A stretch of DNA of 64,000 nt from Streptomyces sp. TBY4 (lineage in GTDB: Bacteria; Actinomycetota; Actinomycetes; Streptomycetales; Streptomycetaceae), in the NCBI RefSeq assembly GCF_024213195.1, contig NZ_JANAVF010000014.1:62001-126000 (forward strand), read 5' to 3'. The notes under the pieces are model-generated. The model made no database searches, was not told the DNA's origin, and saw nothing but the letters and a program-made list of their open reading frames with translations. Each line of letters opens with the position of its first letter. Within the stretch, counting starts at the first letter, position 1. This document shows, piece after piece, positions 58,417 through 64,000 of this stretch. A program made the translations under genes and the position numbers.

Positions 58417-59709
58417 CTACGGGCCCGGCTCAGCGGGCAAACTCAGCCCCTCCGGCGTTTGAGGAGCAGGGGTCCGGGGACTGGTCCCCGGCAACGGCGC
58501 GGCACCCGGACCCGCCCGGTCGGCGCCCCGAGGGCCCCGGCCGGGACCGGGCAGCGCGACCACCCCCCGGGACCCGGCCGGCGAGCCGGCCATCGCGAGG
58601 TCGTACACGTGCCGCAGCTGCTCCGCGCTCCGCGCGATGTCGTAGCGCCGCACCACCCCCGGCGGCGGCAGCCGCTGCGCACCGGCCTCCATGTGCCCCC
58701 GCAGCGCCGCGACGAGCTCCTCCGTGCCGGTGCCGATCCGCCGCGCCCCCGGCGCCTGCGCCGCGGGCAGGTCGTCGATGGCCGGGCAGGTGACGTGCAG
58801 CACGGGCAGCCCCGCCGCCAGCGCCTCGATCACCGCCAGCCCGAAGGCCTCCTCCCGCGACGGGGACACGAACACGTCCATCGCGGCGAGCAGCGCCGGG
58901 ATCCCCGGGGTCCGCCCGTCCGTGCTGTCGCCCAGCGGATCCCGCTCCCCCAGCAGGTGGATCCGGCTCTGCGCCCCCAGCTCGGCGGCGAGCCGGCGCA
59001 GCGCGGCCCGCTCCGGCCCGTCCCCGGCGAGCAGCAGGTGCGCGCCGGGCAGCGCCGCCACCGCCCGCACCAGGACGTCGAACCGCTTCCCCGGCACCAG
59101 CCGGCCGACGCCGCCGACCACGAAGGCCCGCTCGGGCAGGCCGGTCCGGGCCCGGGTGGCCCGCCGTACGCCCTCCTCGAAGCGGAACCGCACGGCTTCG
59201 ATCCCGTTCGGGACCACGTGCACCCGCCCGGCCGGCACCCCCCAGGCCTCCAGGCGGGCCGCGACCGTGTCGGACACGGCCACGGTCGCGGCTCCCAGCC
59301 GCTCGCTCGCCAGGTACAGGGCCCGTACCCCGCCCGACAGCGGCCGGCCCTCGATCTCGCCGGCGCCCAGGGAGTGTTCGGTCGCCACGCTCACCCGTAC
59401 GCCCGCGAGCCGGGCCGCGAGGCGCCCGTACACGCAGGCCCGGTACAGGTGCGTGTGGACCAGGTCGTAGCGGCCCCGCCGGATGAACTTCACCAGCTTC
59501 GGCATCGCCCCCAGGTCCCGGTTTCCGCGCATCCCGAGGTGGACGACCCGGACCCCGTCGGCCCGCAGGCCCTCCGCGACCGGCCCGGGGTTGGTCAGCG
59601 TCAGGACGTCGCAGCGCATCGGCATGTGCCGCAGCAGCAGCCGCAGTTGCTGCTCGGCGCCGCCGACGCCGAGTCCGGTGATGATGTGCAGCACCTTCCC
59701 GGGGTTCAC
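58417..59709 (-). CDS. Glycosyltransferase family 4
   Basis: A 430-residue GT-B transferase. N-terminal GLGVGGAEQQL, HTHLYRACVYGRLAARL, the phosphate-binding VGGVGRLVPGKRFDVLVRAV and the nucleotide-sugar motif SREEAFGLAVIEALAAGLPV (GT4 E-x7-E) are visible. The last about 30 residues (from PGTSPRTPAPQTPEGL) are encoded by the dispersed repeat at 58443-58500 and are probably not conserved. The start overlaps the deacetylase stop by 4 bp. Transfers a sugar to a lipid-linked or growing glycan. Confidence 0.92.
   Translation of the reverse strand: MNPGKVLHIITGLGVGGAEQQLRLLLRHMPMRCDVLTLTNPGPVAEGLRADGVRVVHLGMRGNRDLGAMPKLVKFIRRGRYDLVHTHLYRACVYGRLAARLAGVRVSVATEHSLGAGEIEGRPLSGGVRALYLASERLGAATVAVSDTVAARLEAWGVPAGRVHVVPNGIEAVRFRFEEGVRRATRARTGLPERAFVVGGVGRLVPGKRFDVLVRAVAALPGAHLLLAGDGPERAALRRLAAELGAQSRIHLLGERDPLGDSTDGRTPGIPALLAAMDVFVSPSREEAFGLAVIEALAAGLPVLHVTCPAIDDLPAAQAPGARRIGTGTEELVAALRGHMEAGAQRLPPPGVVRRYDIARSAEQLRHVYDLAMAGSPAGSRGVVALPGPGRGPRGADRAGPGAAPLPGTSPRTPAPQTPEGLSLPAEPGP
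58443..58500 (+). repeat. Dispersed hairpin repeat, copy D, inside a gene end
   Basis: TCAGCCCCTCCGGCGTTT-GAGGAGCAGGGGT followed by the hairpin CCGGGGAC-TG-GTCCCCGG. It codes, in antisense, the C-terminal 25 residues of the glycosyltransferase, whose stop lies just beyond it at 58417. Confidence 0.75.
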
Positions 59710-60485
59710 CGGTGCACCGCCCGGCGGCGCAGCTCGCGCACCTGGTGGCGGGCCTGCTTAACGCGCAGCCGGGGGCCGCCGTCGGCCTGGCTGATGTGCG
59801 TACGGGGCATCGCGTGGGGTCCGGCGAGGCGGCCGGGGTCGATGGCGCAGGCGTACCCGTAGCCGACGGCCCGGGTCGCGGCGACGACCCGGGCGTCGAG
59901 GTGTCCGTAGGGGTAGCAGAATCCGGCGGGCAGGGTCCCGGTCAGCTCCCGGATCAGCTCGCGGCTGCCGCGCAGCTCCTGCTGCAGTACGTCGTCGGGG
60001 GCCGCGGTGAGGTCCTGGTGGAGCAGCCCGTGGGAGCCGATCTCCTGTCCGGCGGCGGCGACTTCGCGGATGCCCTCGGCGGTGAGGAGGGGCTTGCGGG
60101 GGCCCAGCGGGTCCCAGACGTTGTCCACGCCGAGCCGTCCGGGCAGCACGAAGAGGGTGGCGGTGCAGTCGTGGCGGAGCAGCAGCGGCAGTGCGCGGGT
60201 CAGGAAGTCGGTGTAGCCGTCGTCGAAGGTCAGCCCCACCAGCCCGGCACCCCGCCCGGCGGCGCGGGCCCGCAGCAGTTCGCCGACGGAGACCCCGCGC
60301 AGCCCCCGGGAGCGCAGCCACAGCAGCTGGGCCTCCAGCGCGTGCGGGGTGACGGTGATGCCGTACGGGTCCTCGGCGGGATCGGTGAACTCGGCGACGG
60401 AGTGGTACATCAGGACCCACGGCGCGCCGGTGCGGCGGGCGGGTGCCGCCGCGCCGGGGGGCGCCGTTTCGGTGTCAGCGGACAT
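59706..60485 (-). CDS. Polysaccharide deacetylase (NodB homology)
   Basis: A 259-residue deacetylase. NodB motifs: LTFDDGYTDF (Asp88-Asp89), the metal-site SHGLLHQ, FCYPYGHLD and GYACAIDPG. There is no signal peptide, unlike chitin deacetylases, so it may act inside on a lipid-linked precursor. It overlaps MurJ-like upstream by 11 bp and the glycosyltransferase downstream by 4 bp. Confidence 0.9.
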   Translation of the reverse strand: MSADTETAPPGAAAPARRTGAPWVLMYHSVAEFTDPAEDPYGITVTPHALEAQLLWLRSRGLRGVSVGELLRARAAGRGAGLVGLTFDDGYTDFLTRALPLLLRHDCTATLFVLPGRLGVDNVWDPLGPRKPLLTAEGIREVAAAGQEIGSHGLLHQDLTAAPDDVLQQELRGSRELIRELTGTLPAGFCYPYGHLDARVVAATRAVGYGYACAIDPGRLAGPHAMPRTHISQADGGPRLRVKQARHQVRELRRRAVHR

Positions 60486-62544
60486 TGCGGAACCTCTGCG
60501 TGAGCTGGGTGAGCCGGTCGGTGAGGTGAGCGGTGAGCTGGGCGAGCTGGCCCGGCAGGGCGGTGACCTCCAGGGCCCGTATGGCCATGCCGGTGGCCCC
60601 GAACATGGCCGGGACCAGCAGGCAGCCGAGGGCCGCGCTGACCAGGGGGTCGGGAATCATCGGACCTGCGATCCAGCCGGTGGCGCAGGCGGCGAGGGCC
60701 GCGACGGACAGCCGGCCGATGCTGATGGCGACCCGGCGGACCTGGATGGCGATGATCCGCGAGCCGAGACCTGTGAGCAGCAGGACGGCGGTGGTGGTGA
60801 TGCCGGCGGCGTTGGCGGCGGCGATCCCGTAGACGCCCCACCAGCCGGCGGCGAAGGCTCCGGCGACGATGTTGACGAGGAGTCCGGCGCCCATGGCGAG
60901 GGCCGGGAACCAGATGGGCCGGGCGGTGGAGAAGAAGGGCCGCGAGAGCGCCCCGACGAGGCAGTGGCCGAGCAGGCCGAGGCCGTAGACCCGCATGACG
61001 GAGGAGGTCGCCTCGGTGTCGGCGGGGGTGAACGCCCCTCGTTCGAAGAGCACTTCGATGATCTGGGGGGCGTAGCCGATGACGAGCGCGGTGCCCATCA
61101 GGACGGCGAGCGAGGCGAGGGCGAGGTCCTGCTCGACCCGCCTGCGGGCCTTCTCCCGCTCCCCTCCGGCCATGGCCTGCGCGACCACGGGGAAGGTGAC
61201 GGTGCAGATCATGAGGGAGAGCACCATCGGCATCTGCGCGACTTTTTGGGCGTAGTTGAGGTGCGAGATGGCGCCGGGCGGCAGCGAGGCGGCGAGGAAC
61301 CGCTCGACGAGGACCTGGGACTGGCGGAAGACGGCGAAGAAGATGACGGGGGCGATCACCCCGAAGGCGATCAGGGTGGGCCGGTCCCGGTCACGCTGAC
61401 TGCGCGGCGCGCCCTTGGCGCGGGGCGGCCCGAAGCCCACGTTGCGGATGAAGGCGGGGAGCTGGACCAGGACCATCAGGACTCCGCCGGCGGCGACCCC
61501 GGCGGCGGCGGCGCGCACCCCCCACAGGGCGTGCAGGGTGACCATGGTCCCGATGATGCCGACGTTGTACGAGACGTAGATGGCGGCGGGCGGCACGAAG
61601 GAGCGGTGCGCCCTGAGGGCGGCGCTGAAGTAGCCGGCGACCCCGAAGGACAGGACGGTCAGGGCGGTCAGCCGGGTGCATTCGACGGCGAGCCCGGGGT
61701 CGGGCAGCCCGGGTGCGAGCACGCCCACGACGAGCGGCGCGGCGACGATGAGCACGGAGGCCACGGCGGCGAGGAGCACCAGCAGCCGCGGCAGCGTGGC
61801 TCCCACGAGGAGCCGTACGGGGTCCTGGGCGCGGGCCTCCTGCCGGGTGAGCCCGGCCCTGCTGGCGGCCCGGCGGGCCAGGGCGTGGCTGAAGGCGGGC
61901 ACCATCAGCAGGGCCATGGCGTCCTCGATGAGCAGCGTCGAGGCCATCTCGGGGACGGTCCAGGCGATGAGGAAGGCGTCGCTGTCGTGCCCGGCTCCGA
62001 AGAGGTGCGCGATGGTCTGGTCGCGGAACAGCCCGAAGACCGCGCCCGCGGCGGTGAGCCCGGCGGTCACGGCGGCGGCCTTGGCGAGCGCGCCACCACC
62101 CGACGAGCGGATCCCGTCGGCGGGGGCCGCCGGTTCGGCGCCTCCGCGCCCGCGCACGGCCGATGCGGGGCCGCCGTCCCGTACGGCCTCCCGCACGGCG
62201 GCGCCACCCGGGCTCCGGCCCGTCCCGGTCCGTACGGACCCGGCGGCGGCGGCGCCCAGTACGGCCCCGCGCACGGGCTCGGCGGCGTCCGGCTCCCCGC
62301 CCGGCGGCACGGTGCCCACGGACCCGGGCCCGGCGGGCCCCGGCCCCTGCGCGGCGGCGAGCCCGGCGCGGCGCGGCCCGCGCCGCGGCCCGCGGCGGAC
62401 GGCCGTGGCTTCGGCAGGGCCCGCCGGCGCACCGGCGGAGCCGGGGGCCGGGGGCGGGACGGGCGGGTGCGGCGGACGGCCCGCAGCCGCGGCGACCTCG
62501 GTCGCCGCGGCTGCGGGCCGCCGCCAGGGCGTCGTATCGGTCAC
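60475..62544 (-). CDS. MurJ/Wzx-type lipid-linked glycan flippase
   Basis: A 689-residue MOP-superfamily flippase with about 14 helices between residues 155 and 680 (LFRDQTIAHLFGAGHDSDAFLIAW, SHLNYAQKVAQMPMVLSLMICTVTFPVVAQA, GALSRPFFSTARPIWFP). The N-terminal 150 residues are Pro/Ala/Gly/Arg-rich and disordered. It looks like MurJ, but its place among polymer genes suggests it flips the polysaccharide repeat unit. ATG 62544 overlaps the stop of the ligase gene. No ribosome-binding site is needed if coupled. Confidence 0.9.
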   Translation of the reverse strand: MTDTTPWRRPAAAATEVAAAAGRPPHPPVPPPAPGSAGAPAGPAEATAVRRGPRRGPRRAGLAAAQGPGPAGPGSVGTVPPGGEPDAAEPVRGAVLGAAAAGSVRTGTGRSPGGAAVREAVRDGGPASAVRGRGGAEPAAPADGIRSSGGGALAKAAAVTAGLTAAGAVFGLFRDQTIAHLFGAGHDSDAFLIAWTVPEMASTLLIEDAMALLMVPAFSHALARRAASRAGLTRQEARAQDPVRLLVGATLPRLLVLLAAVASVLIVAAPLVVGVLAPGLPDPGLAVECTRLTALTVLSFGVAGYFSAALRAHRSFVPPAAIYVSYNVGIIGTMVTLHALWGVRAAAAGVAAGGVLMVLVQLPAFIRNVGFGPPRAKGAPRSQRDRDRPTLIAFGVIAPVIFFAVFRQSQVLVERFLAASLPPGAISHLNYAQKVAQMPMVLSLMICTVTFPVVAQAMAGGEREKARRRVEQDLALASLAVLMGTALVIGYAPQIIEVLFERGAFTPADTEATSSVMRVYGLGLLGHCLVGALSRPFFSTARPIWFPALAMGAGLLVNIVAGAFAAGWWGVYGIAAANAAGITTTAVLLLTGLGSRIIAIQVRRVAISIGRLSVAALAACATGWIAGPMIPDPLVSAALGCLLVPAMFGATGMAIRALEVTALPGQLAQLTAHLTDRLTQLTQRFRNVR

Positions 62545-63944
62545 CGGCCGGCCGCACCCTCAGGGACCGCGGCCCGGGCAGGCGCACCCGGACCGCGCCC
62601 GGAGGCGGGTTCGCCCGCGGCGCCCCCGGAGGGGAGCGCCCACCAGGCCGCCAGGCCGATGATCACTCCGGTCAGGACGGTCGACGGGCCCCCGATGTCC
62701 GCGTAGAGGAAGTCGGTGAGCTGCCAGACGAGCAGGCCGATCGCGACCAGTCCGCAGTCCCGGACCTTGGAGGGCCCTGCCAGGCACCGCCGCAGGCCCG
62801 CCACCAGGAGGGCCAGCCAGCCGCCCGCGAGGACGATCAGCCCGATCAGCCCCTGCTCGCTCAGCACCAGCAGGTACATGTTGTGCGGGGACAGCAGCGG
62901 CTGGCGGATGTACCCCTGGCCCGCGCCGGCGGTGTCGCTGCCGGAGGACAGGGCCAGACCGGAGTGCGAGTCCCGGTTGGCCGGGAACCCCTTCAGCCCC
63001 ACCCCCACCGCGGGCCGCTCGCTCCACATCGACCCGGCCGCGGCCCACATCGTGTAGCGGTCGGTCACCGACTGGTCGGGGGCGTCGGAGACCTGCGTGA
63101 TCGAGGTGAGCCGTTCCGCGACCATCGCGGAGCCGACGCCGAAGCCGCCCACGAGCACCACCCCGGCGGCGGCCAGCGCGAGGAGCACCTTCAGGGCCCG
63201 CCGGATCCCGGCCAGGGCCATCACCAGCCCGGCCGCCGCGAAGGTCGCGATCCAGGCGCCCCGGCTGAAGGAAAGCACCAGCGGGAGCACCAGGACCAGG
63301 GCCGCCGCACCCGAGGCCCGCCGGACCCGCGCGGGCAGCCCCGGCGCGAGCGCCCCGGCCGTCGCGACGACCAGGCCGTAGGCCACCACCGTGGCCATGC
63401 CCATGACGTCACCGGGTCCGAAGGTGCCCACGGCCCGGATGTCCTCGCCCTGGTACGAGGCCCCGGTGCGGGTGGCGAACTGCACCACGCCCACCGCTCC
63501 CTGGACCAGCGCCAGCACCACGAAGCACCCCGCGGCCAGCCGGAACTCCGAGGCGCTGCGCACCAGCAGCACGATCGCCGCCGGGACCAGCACGAACACC
63601 TGGAGGTAGCGCACGAAGCCGGGCAGGGCCGCGTACGGGTCCCCCGCGGTCACCGTCGCTACGGCGAGCCCGACGGCCGGCAGGCCGAGGACGAGCACCC
63701 CCAGCGGGCTCAGCGTCCGGACCCGGCCCCGCAGGGCCTGGATCCCGCAGACGAACACGAGCAGCAGCGAGGCGGCGTCGGCCGGACCGACCTTCCCCGA
63801 GGTGGTGGCGTCACCCGCCGGTACGGGGATCAGCAGGGCCAGTACGGTCGCGGCGAGCGGCAGCAGCGGCCAGTGCCGGCGCAGCAGATCGGCTGGGTCC
63901 GGGCAGGACCATGACCTCGGTGACGTCGGTGCGGCAAGGCTCAT
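62541..63944 (-). CDS. O-antigen ligase/Wzy-like polymerase
   Basis: A 467-residue membrane protein with 10-12 helices and the WaaL/Wzy (PF04932-type) region: FSRGAWIATFAAAGLVMAL, then a large outside loop (ERPAVGVGLKGFPAN) ending in SPHNMYLLVLSEQGLIGLIVLAGGW. The C-terminus is Gly/Ala-rich. It would polymerise or transfer the glycan outside after the flippase. The start at 63944 stands 3 bp from the end of the next gene. Confidence 0.88.
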   Translation of the reverse strand: MSLAAPTSPRSWSCPDPADLLRRHWPLLPLAATVLALLIPVPAGDATTSGKVGPADAASLLLVFVCGIQALRGRVRTLSPLGVLVLGLPAVGLAVATVTAGDPYAALPGFVRYLQVFVLVPAAIVLLVRSASEFRLAAGCFVVLALVQGAVGVVQFATRTGASYQGEDIRAVGTFGPGDVMGMATVVAYGLVVATAGALAPGLPARVRRASGAAALVLVLPLVLSFSRGAWIATFAAAGLVMALAGIRRALKVLLALAAAGVVLVGGFGVGSAMVAERLTSITQVSDAPDQSVTDRYTMWAAAGSMWSERPAVGVGLKGFPANRDSHSGLALSSGSDTAGAGQGYIRQPLLSPHNMYLLVLSEQGLIGLIVLAGGWLALLVAGLRRCLAGPSKVRDCGLVAIGLLVWQLTDFLYADIGGPSTVLTGVIIGLAAWWALPSGGAAGEPASGRGPGAPARAAVPEGAAGR

Positions 63945-63947
63945 GCT

Positions 63948-64000
63948 TTAGCTGCCCCCCAGCCGGAAGCGGAAGAAGGAGGCCGCGGTGCGGGCCAGGA
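63948..64000 (-). CDS. 3' end of an upstream gene of the glycan cluster
   Basis: Seventeen codons ending in TAA at 63948-63950 read ...ARTAASFFRFRLGGS, with G or C at every third position. The spacing to the ligase gene (3 bp) suggests the same operon. Too short to name; a glycosyltransferase would fit. Confidence 0.5.
   Translation of the reverse strand, partial: LARTAASFFRFRLGGS

Overview
The window reads as chromosomal DNA of a Streptomyces or very close relative. It has very high GC, strong G/C preference at third codon positions, many GTG starts and short intergenic gaps. It also carries actinomycete hallmarks: a tricorn protease, a SepX/Glp division locus, the Streptomyces type of leaderless TANNNT-N6-ATG promoter, a SpoIIE-type phosphatase and an FmdB protein with a serine tail. 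I see no phage, IS element, integron or CRISPR array. All calls come from reading sequence and motifs; no database search was possible.

Layout. 1-1.9 kb: an MMPL exporter (3' end outside the window) behind a TetR repressor with two copies of a 15-bp operator. 2.0-5.5 kb: tricorn-type protease, bidirectional terminator, small charged protein. 5.6-9.9 kb: a translationally coupled operon (flavin monooxygenase, alpha/beta hydrolase, short-chain dehydrogenase) divergent from a MerR regulator. 9.9-11.4 kb: exonuclease III and an acetyltransferase from overlapping leaderless promoters, then tRNA-Ala(CGC). 11.5-17.5 kb: the conserved division and cofactor locus sepX, rimJ-like, mog, moaC, glp/moeA, galU, with 5-formyl-THF cyclo-ligase opposite. 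17.5-27.5 kb: secreted penicillin-acylase-family hydrolase, CPA antiporter, MFS exporter, FmdB protein under a CIRCE-like site, MTA phosphorylase, CMD/AhpD-like protein, SAF-domain protein and MscL.

The most unusual part is 27.5-44.5 kb. It combines two NarK transporters, a NasA-type molybdenum nitrate reductase made in one operon with a cytochrome-like membrane subunit, a 4Fe-4S dicluster protein and a Tat-type Rieske protein, a NirB-NirD fusion nitrite reductase and a sirohydrochlorin chelatase-like gene. Between them lie pyruvate formate-lyase, its activase and an anaerobic-type C4-dicarboxylate transporter. A perfect Rex operator (TTGTGAA-N4-TTCACAA) and two DevR/DosR-like boxes sit upstream of pflB. 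Together these genes look like an oxygen-limitation module: formate made from pyruvate, C4-acid exchange, and nitrate to nitrite to ammonium as electron sink and nitrogen source.

44.5-53.1 kb: LtrA-like membrane protein, cytochrome P450, DUF-type and secreted small proteins, a PAS-GAF-PP2C-ATPase regulator with a repeat-rich small partner, and a flavoprotein. 53.3-64.0 kb: a cell-surface glycan cluster with ATP-grasp ligase, secreted GH26-like enzyme with a proline-repeat stalk, FemAB/GNAT-like transferase, Wzz-like protein, GT4 glycosyltransferase, polysaccharide deacetylase, MurJ/Wzx-type flippase, O-antigen ligase/Wzy-like polymerase and the end of a further gene. A dispersed intergenic repeat (five copies) is scattered through the window, and two copies encode the C-termini of genes.
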